Assembly (NCBI GenBank): GCA_024516155.1
Contig: JAJJXM010000126.1
Span: 1 to 51,091 of the forward strand
Length of the DNA stretch: 51,091 bases
Direction: 5' to 3'
Source: Pyronema omphalodes
Taxonomy: Eukaryota; Ascomycota; Pezizomycetes; Pezizales; Pyronemataceae
Shown: positions 37,188 to 47,867 of the stretch, one piece after another
Layout: each line of letters starts with the position of its first letter
Numbering within the stretch: the first letter of the stretch is position 1
Position numbers and translations under genes: made by a program
The notes under the pieces: generated by a model
The model's input: the letters and a program-made list of their open reading frames with translations, nothing else
Databases searched by the model: none
What the model was told of the DNA's origin: nothing

Positions 37188-37927
37188 GTGACATTGGACC
37201 ACCTGGTCCAAGAATACAATCCTGTTGCACGGCCTGCTGGAGTTGAGACATTGGATGCAGCACATTTGAGAGATGAAGGGCTGGACAACCAGCAAATATG
37301 GGATGTGGATTTGTTCATGGCTCCTGGTGACTGGGCAGTGTACGACTTTGTTCATGCTGATATTGAGGCTCGAGCTCACCTTGGACGAGTGGAAGAAGAG
37401 AAGACTCAGCTCCGTGTCCATCCAAAACGAATTGTTCATTGGGTATACCGTCATTAGGCTATCCTACTGCAGGTGTTAGATGACCGGAAGCAGAACATCT
37501 CGACAAGTTGAAGACAATCATAATTCACCATTATCGTGGTATTAAATGTCTTCTGAAAGTCGATGCTCCTCCTGTTGAGCTGTGGGAAGGAGCCATGTTG
37601 CTTACATCGCGGAGCCGGATAAATCTAAGGTTGGATCCCGAGAACATCGCAGAGACTGTGGTTGAGCAAGATTAGGATGCACACACCGTGGGATCCGACG
37701 ATGATGGCATTGATAGGGAGTCTGACGAAGATGAACTGGGTGGATTCATAGCCGTTCCCCTGAAAAATGTGGTCAACAAGGAGCTCGGGAATTTAGGAGG
37801 TCAAGGGAATATTATAGCTGTGGAAGATAAGGATGAAGGGGCAATTGGCGACGACGATTTTGTCGAATGTTTGGATCCTGACAACATGCACAGGATTGTT
37901 GAGCGACAAGATGATACTATGAGGTAG
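37188..37927 (+). pseudogene. unrecognised coding-like region, broken
   Basis: A readable frame (37,188-37,457) encodes residues such as DHLVQEYNPVARPAGVETLD and WDVDLFMAPGDWAVYDFVHA. After a stop and a frame change, similar-quality coding continues (IIIHHYRGIKCLLKVDAP, WEGAMLLTSRSRINLRLD). After another TAG it ends in an acidic region (GSDDDGIDRESDEDELGG, DEGAIGDDDFVECLDPDN) stopping at 37,927. The tryptophan and proline placement and the acidic tail look like real protein. I do not recognise the family; a DNA-transposon protein or a host-gene relic are both possible. Confidence 0.5.
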
Positions 37928-38540
37928 TCGTTGTCGCTGTGGACCAGAAGGCGCAGAGGTAGATCTGGAGGGGCTAAGAGAAGGAGACGAAGTGCCGGCG
38001 GTGGGAAAAAGCTGAGGATTATGCAGGAAAAGCATCGGAAAAAGCTGACAATTCTGGAGGAAAAGCGGCGGGAGGGGGGGGGGGGGGGGGGGGAGTTGAT
38101 GTAATAATGAGGCGCGGGAAATAAAAATGATGATTCCAAGTTAGAAAAACAAGGCAGCTCGGGATTTCCTGCTGTGTTCCAGCGCCACGCAAGATGATTC
38201 AAATGGATGATACAATCCCACGAAGCGTTGAAACATAGAATGTTACGCGCCAGCAACACAGGATGAAAAATCCGGATAATCCCGCGAGGCGCTTAAACAC
38301 AGGAGGAAATTTGCAGCTGCCTAAAGTTGTGTGTTCTCTGCCGAGCATTCCACAAGCGAGATTTCCCTGCTGTGGTTCTTTCTATCGTGGAGGAGGCTCA
38401 GAATTGGTCGTGCGAAAGGGTCGGTTTGGGTGGATTCGGTGATGCTGTTAGAGAGATTAGTTTGCTTGGGAGGGCCGGGTGATTGGTCGTGACACAGTGA
38501 CGAGCGGCGAAGTTCCATCGGTAGGTTTGGATGTTAAACA
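37928..38540. other. no gene seen; poly-G tract
   Basis: Arg/Lys-type codons follow the previous frame without an open frame, then a run of 20 G at 38,074-38,093, then AT-rich and mixed sequence. I see no gene here. The decayed gypsy I begins to be recognisable at about 38,540. Confidence 0.6.
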
Positions 38541-39662
38541 AGTGCCTTGTTTTGTTGAACAACCAGGCTATCCCCCTCATGAGGAAGGTCTCCTGATCTT
38601 TGAGTGAGCGCATGGGGCTTCCCACCGGATTTCCCAGGGTGGTAGACGATTCAGAAAGCCAGGTGGGAGAGGAACTCTGCCCCACAGGTCTGTCTGCCGT
38701 TGAGACGTTTGGTAGACATATGAAGTATTTCAAGTTCTTATGGTCACTGAGTACACCGATGGGGTGAAGACCACCTTCGAGGCCTGGTCACCAGTCCCCG
38801 AAGGTGTGGACAACAGCGAGGTGCTCCTTATCTTAAATTTCGTAGTTGCACTCGGCTGGACTGTGCTTTCGGCAGTAGAACGCCACTGGGTGCAGAATAC
38901 AGGTAGAGTCTGGCTGGGACCGGGTGTGAGCGCAGACGAAGTCGGAAGCGTCCATTTTGACTGCGATTTCCTTCTCATAGCTGAAGTGTTGCAGGATGGG
39001 TGCAGTCCCGGAGGCAGATTTGAGGGCGGCGGACGCGTCGGTGCAGGCAGCGGCTGAGGCCAAAGGGGTGTCTTTGCGGGTTAGGCGGGTGAGGAGGGTG
39101 TACATAGCACTGTAGTTTCGGATAAAACATCGGTGGGGGTTTGCGAAGCCCAAGATGAACATGACATCGCGGACGTTGCACTGGCTGGGCCAATCCTGGA
39201 CGGTGGACACTTCGTCAGGGTCCATCTGTGTGCCATGGTCCAGATGATCAATCCGGGGTACTTGACTTGCGTGCAGTGGAATTTGCATTTTTCGGGATTC
39301 AGGTGGAGGTCAGTGCCGGAGAGGGCGGTGAGGACTTCATGGACGTGGTGTTTGTGGTCGTTGGGTAAGTTGCTGGAGATTATGATGTCATCTAGGAAAG
39401 CCGTCACAAATACGTCGAGGTATGGCATTATGACGACGTTGTTGAACTGTTGGAACGTGGCTGGGGCGTTTGTCAGGCCAAAAGACATTACGAGGGACTT
39501 GAACAGCCCGTAGCGGCATCGGCAGGCTGTCGTCCACTCCTCCCCCCGTGCCCTTCGCGCCAGGTTATAGGCCCCACAGATATCGACCTTTGTGAAATAT
39601 TTCGCTTTTTGTAGGAGCATCAGCATCTCATGTGGTAAGGGCAAGGGGTAATGGTTCTTAAT
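38540..39662 (-). pseudogene. pol: element I reverse transcriptase and RNase H, decayed
   Basis: RT residues: [62 protein letters not shown] (YLDD changed to FLDD) in 39,081-39,644, then FILGFANPHRCF. RNase H: KMDASDFVCAHTRS and [11 protein letters not shown] in 38,833-39,288, then DHKNLKYF near 38,730 and traces of GRVPLPPGFLNRLPP in place of the usual motif up to about 38,600. Stops and shifts are frequent. Confidence 0.85.
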
Positions 39663-40565
39663 TGTTCATTCGTAAAGGCCTCGATGGTCAACAGAGAGGC
39701 ATAAGGACAAACCCCCCTCTTTGAAGAAAAAATCTTAGGCGCCGGCGCAGGAGGGCAAGGCTCGGATGACGCCTTGCGAGAGATATTTCTGCAACTCTTC
39801 ACGGAGGGCTGGGAGTTCCGTTTGGGAGAGAGGGTTTATGGGGTCAGAGGGGTGGTTTGAATTGTCGTCAAGGGAGATGCTGTGGTGGTACGGTCCGTGG
39901 GGTGGTAGTTTATAGGCTTCCAATGTGGAGAAGAGAGGGAGGAAGTCGGGGTAATCGGGCAAAATAGAGGTTTCGGGGGGGAAGCTGCGCGTGTGTCAGG
40001 CAGTTGTTTTCATCCATGGCGTAGATCGTGAGGTTGCAGGAATTGACTTGTCAGCGGAGTGAGGGCAAGGTCGCTAGGGTGATGTGGATGGGTTTCGTCT
40101 GGGTGGGTCCCTTACTGACTCCTCGCACCGTTACCACCCTGTTATTACAGTGGTCGAGAGAGTACTGACAGCCAAATGTCATTCGGTTTGATGCGAAGGG
40201 AATGGCAACGTTATGTAGTTTCAAGCATAGTATCCCTCGCACGATGCGGTAATGCCCAAGCTTTGTAAGAAACAGGGGAAGGATTTCACGGTGTTCATGG
40301 ATGTGGAGCTCCAGTTTAGTCAGGTCAGTGATATTACCGGAGGAGATCTTTCTACCATCAATCATATCCAGGGACCGTGGAGTCTGGGTGGGCTGAATGG
40401 GGCTGTTGTGTAGTTGGGCAAAGGATTGTCGATGAGGGCGAATCCTGTCGCTCCGCAGTCAATAATAGCCTGTGTGGGGATAATCTTTTCGGGGGTTTTA
40501 ATGTTACAGCTGACAACGAGGCGAGTCCCGTCTTGTCCTTGTTCCTCGATGGCTGCTAGATTCAC
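39663..40565 (-). pseudogene. pol: element I protease and pre-RT region, decayed
   Basis: 40,362-40,565 encodes AIIDCGATGFALIDNPL, the retropepsin active site. 40,051-40,365 continues with ITDLTKLELHIHEHREILPL and LGHYRIVRGILCLKLHNVAI, the flap and C-terminal part. 39,735-39,962 is the stretch before RT (PDYPDFLPLFS, LPPHGPYHHSISLDD, LPALREELQKYLSQGVIR). The pieces are in different frames. Confidence 0.85.
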
Positions 40566-40733
40566 CGCGACCGGGAATATGTTAAATAAATATTTATATC
40601 TGTGACAATCTATGTGGGTCTTGCCAGGGAGGGGTCCATCCGTCTCTTTCTGGGTTAAGCTTTTCCCGGATGGGGAGCCACGTCAAGGGATTCCGCGTTT
40701 CTCCTCCACCCCAGGGACTTTAGCGGGAGTGGA

Positions 40734-41127
40734 TCAGAGGGGCTGCAAGGAGGTCTTGGGACAATTGGGGCAGTCCTGGGCGAGGTGCCTGAAACCTCCG
40801 CAGTACAGGCAGCGGTTCTTGTCGATGTGTTCTTGTGTTTCTTCGGGAGAGATGCTTTTCCTTGCTGGTGAGCAATCCATGGGGAGAGGGCGGAAATTGC
40901 GACTACCACTGTTGATGTGCTGGGGGGGCATTTGTGGCGGCGTCATCGAAGGGGCGGCGAGGGGACGACTCCATGAGGGGGCGGAACGAGTTGAGATATT
41001 CATCCTACCCCTCCCAGACATTCAGGGTGGGATGATATCCTTGGTCTCCATGTACAAACCGTGGTGGAACAATGCCGTCTTGGCTGCGTTGTTCGAGTGG
41101 ACTTCGGTGATGAGACGGTTGAAGTCT
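40734..41127 (-). pseudogene. gag: element I gag, C-terminal part
   Basis: Encodes the end of a gypsy capsid (FNRLITEVHSNNAAKTALFH, HGLYMETKDIIPP before a stop) and then, in 40,734-41,021, a basic stretch and the knuckle CLYCGGFRHLAQDC (G to R against the usual G-H pair; both cysteine pairs and the H are kept). The upstream part of gag is missing. Confidence 0.8.
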
Positions 41128-41552
41128 GTGTGAACCTGGGTATTGAGACTTGCAATACAGAGGTTTGTCCGATCAGCTTTGCTTTGCCGAAAGGTATTCA
41201 ACTAATAAATTTTCCTCAAGAAGCCAGGAAGTTAACTAATCTGATCTTTGTTTATTTATTGCGACTAGAGCTACTATGGCTATGGCGCTCCACCTACTTC
41301 ATGCCCATACCCTGCAACACCGCAGTTGCTCTGGGATACAACCACCCGCGCGACCTATAATACTGCGTACAGGAGATCCGGCTCTGTCCAGGGTTTTTCC
41401 AAACAAAAGCAAAAACAACAACAAAACACATAAACCATACAAAGGGAACCTAAACTAGCCCAATACAAACACAAAACATACAAAAAAAAAGCTACGATCT
41501 ACGCGGGTCAAGTAGGAAAATTGTCTTGTGTGGTGTGATATTTGTGTTGTCA
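41128..41552. other. junk between element I and the LINE ORF1; D-leader-like segment
   Basis: 41,128-41,180 is like 23,733-23,790 in the D1 leader (GTGTGAACCTGGGTATTG and AGAGGTTTGTCCGATCAG). Further on the sequence is A/C-rich (AAACAAAAGCAAAAACAAC) with an A-run near 41,482. I see no gene, and no tail of a LINE ORF2 for the neighbouring minus-strand ORF1. Confidence 0.6.
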
Positions 41553-42950
41553 TTAGAGCTCACGCTCCATAGACAAATCATTATCAGTGTCAAGGGCCTT
41601 GCCTTCCCCGGCCGGGAGAAGTTTGATCCATACGGGGCAAAGAGGGTCGGTTGCTGGGTGAGCAGCACTGCAAAGAGCGCATTTCACAGGTTGGTGGGTG
41701 CAGGTCTTTCCGACGCGACAGGAGGGGACAGGGCATTGGTGATCCTTAGTGCTGTGTGGTTGGGCGCAGATGGCGCAAGTGGGTTTCTCCGCTTTGCAGA
41801 GAGAGGTGTGGTGACCGTAAACCTGGCAGTTCTGGCATTGGGTGGTTGGTGTCCAGGAGAAGTATTCGCTAATCCGGCACCTTCGGTTATAGAGAAGGAG
41901 ATGGTTGGTGCCGATTTGATTGAGGTTGACCATGCCGCTAAGGGCGATTACCATCGTGGAGGCGTGTTTGTTGAGGCGGCGGTCATCTTGGACTAGCCAG
42001 CGAGCCTCTTGCATGAGGTTGAGGGTGGGGTATGTTGATTCAATCAGCTGTTTTATCGTTGCACTACTGTATTTGGTCGGGATGTTGTGGACTAGGAATC
42101 TGGTCCAGCGGCTATTGTTGGTGCTGGAGATTGGTTTCATCCAGGGTATTGCGGTGAGGGATATCGTCATGTACGGTTCGTATGCCGATGCGGGGGTTCT
42201 GGGGTTGGTCGTCAACACCAATTTGTTGTGGTCGTTGATCCTTGCAAGCATAAGGGTGGGTAGGGGGATATCGTCAGAGGTCATTATGATCCTGTTGAGG
42301 CCGTTCAATATGTTGGTGGCTACCTCTTCTCGGCTCCTGGTCAGTATTGGGTTGTCGAGTGCGATGATGATGTCCCTTTCGATGCGGGGGAGGGCTTTCG
42401 GGATGATGGGGGCCGGTGTCTGCTTCTTCTTCCTTCGTGACACGGTGGTAAATTGTTGATCCTTGCCTTCAACTGATGCGATGACGCGCTCAGCCCAGGT
42501 AAGGTTGCTGGTGGTTGGTTTCTGTGGTTTAAGGGCGGCTGAGGTGGGGGCCCGAACGTTGTACCTTCCCCTTTCGGTGTTGTTGCCCGGTGGCGTGTGG
42601 GATGCAGGGGTAGCGGTGAGTTGTCGGAGCGTACGGTGGAGCTCAGCCGTAATGGAGGCGACTTGTTTTTGGAGTTCACGTATGCGGTTGGTGCTGGTGG
42701 CTTGTGAAGAACGCAAGGCTTTCTCCATTCGCTCGACTTGTAGGGATAGCTGGAGGAGGAGTTCGCGGTCTGGTTCGGCAAGTGAAACGCTGGCGGTGGC
42801 CGGTTTCGCTTCGTTATCAGCAGGTGGGACAGTGGGGCATTTGCGTGCTCTACTAGGTGTTGGTGTGGATCTTTCCGGGGATGGTGGAGGAGGGGACCCG
42901 ACGATGACGGTGTTCCTGAACCTGACAGTGTCGAGATTGCGTTGAGACAT
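41553..42950 (-). CDS. LINE ORF1 (Tad1/I-like), RNA-binding Gag-like protein
   Basis: 465 codons from ATG at 42,948-42,950 (MSQRNLDTVRFRN) to the stop at 41,553; the frame extends upstream without a better start. It has a Ser/Pro-rich N-terminus, a predicted coiled region (LLLQLSLQVERMEKAL, RIRELQKQVASITAELHR), then a folded middle domain (RWTRFLVHNIPTKYSSATIK, MQEARWLVQDDR) and three Cys/His knuckles at the C-terminus, CQNCQVYGHHTSLC, CAICAQPHSTKDHQC and CALCSAAHPATDPLC. This arrangement is typical of ORF1 of fungal non-LTR elements. No endonuclease-RT ORF2 follows, so the element is truncated. Clade is an inference. Confidence 0.88.
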   Translation of the reverse strand: MSQRNLDTVRFRNTVIVGSPPPPSPERSTPTPSRARKCPTVPPADNEAKPATASVSLAEPDRELLLQLSLQVERMEKALRSSQATSTNRIRELQKQVASITAELHRTLRQLTATPASHTPPGNNTERGRYNVRAPTSAALKPQKPTTSNLTWAERVIASVEGKDQQFTTVSRRKKKQTPAPIIPKALPRIERDIIIALDNPILTRSREEVATNILNGLNRIIMTSDDIPLPTLMLARINDHNKLVLTTNPRTPASAYEPYMTISLTAIPWMKPISSTNNSRWTRFLVHNIPTKYSSATIKQLIESTYPTLNLMQEARWLVQDDRRLNKHASTMVIALSGMVNLNQIGTNHLLLYNRRCRISEYFSWTPTTQCQNCQVYGHHTSLCKAEKPTCAICAQPHSTKDHQCPVPSCRVGKTCTHQPVKCALCSAAHPATDPLCPVWIKLLPAGEGKALDTDNDLSMEREL

Positions 42951-43045
42951 GGTAGAGATGGTCTCAACAAGATACAGAGAGGAGTCAGCGGAACTACAGA
43001 CAAGGAGAAAGGGGGGCAAGCAGTGGATCGAAAGTTAAGAGACGG

Positions 43046-44104
43046 TGGGAAGACTTAGGGTCTTTTATAGACTTTTGTCTACAAGTTTGCCCAGACTTCC
43101 CAAGAGAACCAACTTCCGAACTAAGCTTAGGAGATAACACGTGAGTCAATTCTTTGACAAATCTGCCCATGGCTCGCATCATGCTGTGTGCGCAATTATA
43201 TTAATTGCTCACTTGCATGATGACCTCGTATCAGATTCATTCTTGACATTCCTCGCCGTGCTACCACACCTTCCAATCAGGTATTGGGGTTGAGCGCCTA
43301 GTGGAGGTTTACTCCACTTGAGCGCATAATGCAATGACTCCTCTGATAATGACATGTCAGTGATACATCTTATGAGTCGTCTTGATCATAGATCTCCCTA
43401 GAGAATCTCGCTTGCGAGTGGAGGAATCTGACATCATAAGGCCACACCCTGGTGTGTACGCAAACGCCGTCTGATCCTGCATTTGGTAGTCATTGGCCTA
43501 AGGTCGTGTCATATCAGTTCCACCCAACAGTTCCCCTGAGTGGTGTGCCCTGCTGCAGAACGTCGTCTCATGCTAACGCAATCTTGACCCTTCTTCTGAG
43601 CTCCACTCCTATGGGCTGACTAGACTCTGCCTTATTCCTTGGCCGACTATCCGCCCAACTCAGACCTCGGATGATCCTATTCGTCTGCCTTGCACTGTCC
43701 TGAGAATTCACTTCTCTTGCAGGCCCTCTGGTAGCCGTGCTTGGTGGAACACACCCTCCAGTATAACGAGGTGACCCTTCGCCGTCGTCTTCTGTTCTCC
43801 ATCAGCGTCGTCTGTAGTTTTCTCATGGGTAAGTCGACACCCATGACGTAAGTTGATACTCGTTCCCATCCATCTTTGATCCTCCCAAACTGACAGTGAA
43901 TAACAGGTAGCGACGCCTCGGGCCGGGATCCTCGTGAGGTTTATTCGGAAAGTGAGGAATCACGTGACGTGGCTAGCTGGAGCTCCTCAGGGGGTTCCGG
44001 CCCGGGATACTAACCTTATTATTCATTCTCCTGTCGAGTTTGCCATGTTCTCTAAATGTTATACATGTTACCTATTCTATACTCACACAATATAGGGTGT
44101 GACA
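43046..44104 (-). repeat. 3' LTR of element D3 (1,059 bp)
   Basis: Aligns with the D1 LTRs but lacks about 90 bp at 43,443 (between TCATAAGGC and CACACCCTGG), which explains the shorter length. The right end is ...GGGTGTGACA. The left end is uncertain by a few bases. Confidence 0.88.
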
Positions 44105-44119
44105 CCACCTCCCCCCTGT
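44105..44119 (-). other. polypurine tract of element D3
   Basis: CCACCTCCCCCCTGT on the plus strand, identical to the D1 tract and immediately internal to the LTR. Confidence 0.75.
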
Positions 44120-44277
44120 TCAAGCTTCATCCCGAAGCAAGTAGCTTATCATTCTGTGATCGCACCTCGCCGCACTCAAGTGACTTATGGATCATATATG
44201 GATGTAGTGCTCCAGCCCCTACATCCTACCACCAACTCCACCTAATGAAAACTTCGTGGGGAAAAACATTAAGCCTT

Positions 44278-44796
44278 AATTCTTGAGTCGGTAGTCCCTC
44301 GGAGAATCAGGATACTTGAGATGAAACTCTCGTAACTTCTCCTGACCTCATACTGAAACGTTGTCGAATGGTTCTGCCGTCCACTCTTTTTTGTTGGGCC
44401 AACCTAGACATTTCACAAGGTACAGTACTCGATTTCCACATTTATAGCTGCTCATGATTTCATCGATATCGTATTCCTGCTGCCCTCAACATCGTCTGCC
44501 TCCCGTAAAGTTTTATTCGCATCTGGTGGAGCCCGAGTTCCTGCGTTAAAAGGCTCAAGTAGTGAGGTATGGAAGACATTGTGTAGCTTCCATTTTCGAG
44601 GGAGTGTAAGTCGTACTGCTGTTGGGGAGATGACTTTTTCGACTTGGAAGGGACCATGTAGTTTGTGGTCTAACTTCCTTGATGGGCGTCTTGTTCGTAT
44701 GTTGCGTCCATCTAACATAACCAAGTCCCCCACTTGGTAATCTGGTGCCTCCTGTCGTTTCTGGTCTGCATATCTTTTCATTCGTTCTTGTGTTTT
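44278..44796 (-). pseudogene. pol: element D3 integrase C-terminal linker and chromodomain
   Basis: 44,452-44,781 encodes the GPF-type linker (DGRNIRTRRPSRKLDHKLHG, PFQVEKVISPTAVRL). The chromodomain (YDIDEIMSSYKSG, LYLVKCLGWPNKKEW) follows one frame away from about 44,475, with a TGA at 44,348-44,350 before its last helix (EKLREFHLKYPDSP). The frameshift and the TGA are also in D1. Confidence 0.9.
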
Positions 44797-45717
44797 CTAA
44801 AGGGTTGATTTGGCTCCTTCATGAATCGTATGCATCCAGTGGGCGTAGGCTTTGCTGGCTGGGTTGCGCAGAGCAGTGGTCGAAGGGTTTCTCGTATTTG
44901 GGTAGAACCCATAGTTAGCGTAAAATGGTGAAAGTCCAGTTGCGCTTGTGACTGAGTTGTTGGATGAGAACTCAGCCATGGGTAGGAGATCAGCCCAGTC
45001 GTCCATTTCGTGGTTAACAAAAGAGCGGAGGTAATCTTCAATTGTTTGGTTGAGCCGTTCCGTTTGTCCGTCTGTTTGCGGGTGGAAGGCTGTCGACATT
45101 CTTGGTTTAATTCCTAAAGTTCCAAGAAATGCTTTCCAGGTGGTGCTTGTGAACCTGGAGTCTCAATCCGACACTATATCCTTGGGTACGCGATGCAACT
45201 TCCAAATTTCCTTTGCGAATATTGTGGCAAGGTCTGCGGTTGTCTTGCCATCTTTCTGTAAGGCGATGAAGTGCGCCACTTTGATAAATCGATCAACTAT
45301 AACCCATAGTTGATCACACCCATTCGATTCTGTTAGGTCGGTGATAAAATCCGTAGCAATAGATTGCCATGGGGCATAAGATAATTCCAAAGGTTGCAAC
45401 ATTCCATACTTTTGGTGCCTAGCCGTTTTGTCCTTCTGACGTTCCAAGCAGCTCTGTATATATTCAATAATATTTTCATCCATCTTCGGCCACCAAAAGT
45501 TTCTCCTTATTAATTCAATTGTTTTGTCCTGCTCAAAGTTCCCAGCTATTTTGGAGTCGTGCTCTGATTCAAGGACCATGTTGACCAAATCCTTTGGTAC
45601 CCATAACTTCTCGTTCCGATAGATTATGCCATCTTCTATTGTTAGTGGATCTTTTATTCTTTTTGCTGCTTTTTGGTAATTTTTGTCCAGTTCTCCAGCC
45701 TCTTTAACCATTTTCAA
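44797..45717 (-). pseudogene. pol: element D3 integrase zinc region and core
   Basis: 45,163-45,717 carries a zinc region (ESEHDSKIAGNFEQDKTIEL then CLERQKDK, where the usual H-H and C-C pairs are partly changed: C-L-E-R replaces C-X2-C) and ATDFITDLTESNGCDQLWVI and PKDIVSD. 44,797-45,099 holds [20 protein letters not shown], with the catalytic E. A frame change lies between them, and a TAG (44,797-44,799) shared with D1 ends the second piece. Confidence 0.88.
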
Positions 45718-46307
45718 AAATTCTCCAGACCATTTAACAGAAGGAAGAGATTAAGCCGTGCCGAAGAAACAATGGATAACGTTCCTTCACCTCCACTACT
45801 GATTGCTAAAATAGAAGCAGAATGTTCTTTGTGAAGGATGGTCGTAATCGGCTGATCCTCACCTCCCCCCTTTTCAGAGCGGAACTCCGGACGCCTTGAC
45901 AGTGCATCTGGCTCTCCATTCTTACTTCCAGGTCTGTCAAGAATCTTAAAGTCAATTCCAGCAAGTTCTTGAGCCCACCTTGCTTGGCGACGATCGAGTA
46001 CTTTGGTTGTGGTGAAGTACTCCAAATTTTGATGGTCGCTGAATACCTGAACTGTATGCATTGCTCCCTACAAGTATCTTCTCCATATTTTAAACGGATC
46101 CACAATAGCTAAGAGCTCTTTATCATGGATTTCGTAGTTGATTTCTGCCGGAGTAAATTTCCTGGAGTGGAAAGCAATAGGGTGCGGCTTTCCGGCCTCT
46201 CCTTGCTAAGAAAGGACTGCGCCTAAGGCAAAGTCAGAAGCATCAGTTTCAACTATGCAAACCTTTTTAGGATCAAAATGACCCAATATTAGTGCCTTCG
46301 TAAACCT
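45714..46307 (-). pseudogene. pol: element D3 RNase H and linker, frameshifted
   Basis: 46,061-45,714 encodes VFSDHQNLEYFTTTKVLDRR, QARWAQELAGIDFKILDRPG and DALSRRPEF. Between 46,062 and 46,307 the earlier RNase H residues (ETDASDFALGAVLSQ-like, [23 protein letters not shown]) can be read only with a stop and a frame change. It continues RT without a large gap. Confidence 0.85.
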
Positions 46308-47867
46308 CTACTTTAACTCATCAAATGCCAATTCCATGGCAACAGTCCATTCCCACTTCTTTGGATTGCCCTTGGTAGATTCAGTAAGAGGACGACAGAT
46401 TCTTGAGAAGTCCTTTATGAATCGGCGATAGAAGTTCGCAAATCCAAGAAAGTCTTGTGACTCTTTCAGGGATTTAGGAGGTTCCCAAACCAGGACGGTT
46501 TCCACTTTGTCAATTGCCATTTCTATTCCCTTTTTGCTGATGATATAACCCAAAAATTCCACTTTGTTTGGCCCCCAAACACATTTTCCCGGAGATATTA
46601 CCAGCCCATTTTCTTCCAGTCTTTTCAAGACTTCCTTAACCAATTCATCATGTTCCTCCCCCGTTTCCGCATAAATCAGAACATCATCAATATAAGCAAT
46701 CACTCCCTGATCCATCATGTCTCTAAAGATATGATTCATCATATCTTGGAATATGGCTGGTGCATTGCTTAATCCACAGGGCATAACCAGAAATTCATAA
46801 AGCCCATACCTGCATCTGAAGGCGGTTTTCCATTCATCGCCTTCTTCAATTCTAATCAAATGATAACCGTTCTTCAAGTCCATTTTGTTGAAGAACTCTG
46901 CGCCTCTCACTCTGTCTTGTAATTCAGACATAAGAGGGAGGGGGTAGCGATTTGCTATTGTTATTTTATTTATCCCCGTATAATCAACACAAAGCCGTAA
47001 ACCTCGCCCATGGGGTTTTGGCACAAAGAGAATGGGTGCTGGAGATTTTGATGGTCTAATCTTTCCTGTCCTAAGCATTTCCTTCAACCATTCCGTAAGT
47101 GTTTCCAGCTCGACTTCGTTGAGTGCATAGGCTGGTCCCCAAGGAGGAGTTTCTCCTTCCTTCAAGTCTATGGCATGGTCGTAGGCCTTGTGTTCTGGAA
47201 GCTTGTCTGCTGCTTCCTTTGTCATTATGTTAATCCACTTACGGAATTTCTCAGGGACTTGTTGAAGTGCCTCTGATAATTCCTCCTTAGTGGCAAGAGC
47301 TGAAATATGGCCAATAACTGAGGCCTCAGGGTGGTCGAGTATTCGGTGGTCGACCTTGAGAGAAAATGTACTGGCCTGCGCCTTAGTACAATCTTCAGTG
47401 CAACGTGGTGTTGTGAAGGAGATTTTGTTGCTTTCCTCCCACATGTTGCAAGGTTGATGTTTTGCCATCCACCAGTACGGTAGGATGACATCGCAGTCGC
47501 TATCAAGAGGGGCGACTTCAAAGGATGCGGCTGCAAAGTGTTGTTTATGTTGCAGCATGAAGGGTACCGTAAAGAATTCTCCAGCTCCAGCAACTACCTC
47601 ATTATTGAAGTTGCGGATTTGAAGAGGCTTGTCTCTCTTCACAGTGGGGATTTTGTAAGTATGGACAAAACCTTTGTCCAATAGCGCTGAGGTGGAGCCT
47701 GTATCAAGTAGGACTCGCACCGTCCGAAATTTATTGTTTGACCAATTCAACACCATGTTGATTATTGGCCTTTTCCCATGATAAGGTGGAACCAAGGCTT
47801 CCTTTGTTATTCCCTTGGAAGAGATTCCATTGTCGCTTCGTCGATTGATTGTCTTGCTCGACCCCAA
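46308..47867 (-). CDS. pol: element D3 Pol, protease and reverse transcriptase
   Basis: 519 open codons. Protease: RVLLDTGSTSALLDKGFV (D-T-G-S) and SDCDVILPYWWMAKHQP. RT: SPAPILFVPKPHGRGLRLCV, DYTGINKITIANRYPLP, FFNKMDLKNGYHLIRI, FLVMPCGLSNAPAIFQ, AYIDDVLIYAE (Y-I-D-D) and [18 protein letters not shown], ending in the connection region. The head of the frame is TTG (47,867) and it lies in the -1 frame relative to gag, whose stop is at 47,807-47,809, so frameshifting is again likely. I found no canonical heptamer here. Confidence 0.93.
   Translation of the reverse strand: MGSSKTINRRSDNGISSKGITKEALVPPYHGKRPIINMVLNWSNNKFRTVRVLLDTGSTSALLDKGFVHTYKIPTVKRDKPLQIRNFNNEVVAGAGEFFTVPFMLQHKQHFAAASFEVAPLDSDCDVILPYWWMAKHQPCNMWEESNKISFTTPRCTEDCTKAQASTFSLKVDHRILDHPEASVIGHISALATKEELSEALQQVPEKFRKWINIMTKEAADKLPEHKAYDHAIDLKEGETPPWGPAYALNEVELETLTEWLKEMLRTGKIRPSKSPAPILFVPKPHGRGLRLCVDYTGINKITIANRYPLPLMSELQDRVRGAEFFNKMDLKNGYHLIRIEEGDEWKTAFRCRYGLYEFLVMPCGLSNAPAIFQDMMNHIFRDMMDQGVIAYIDDVLIYAETGEEHDELVKEVLKRLEENGLVISPGKCVWGPNKVEFLGYIISKKGIEMAIDKVETVLVWEPPKSLKESQDFLGFANFYRRFIKDFSRICRPLTESTKGNPKKWEWTVAMELAFDELK

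Larger units (their letters stand above)
38540..41127 (-). mobile_element. decayed Ty3/gypsy element I (no LTR visible)
   Basis: On the minus strand, pieces of gag (41,127-40,734), protease (about 40,565-40,051), RT (39,962-39,081) and RNase H (39,288-38,540) follow in the right order but in many frames. Both ends are cut: on the right the gag core is replaced at 41,128 by a segment shared with the D1 leader, and on the left the sequence is lost after the KPDALTR-like region. No LTR or target duplication was found. This is the most diverged gypsy copy of the window. Confidence 0.85.

Noticed and set aside
37075..37193. A complete solo LTR
   Set aside because: Only one end (TGTCACGGCTAACGG on the minus strand) is recognisable; no matching end or 5-bp duplication was found, so it is reported only as a fragment.
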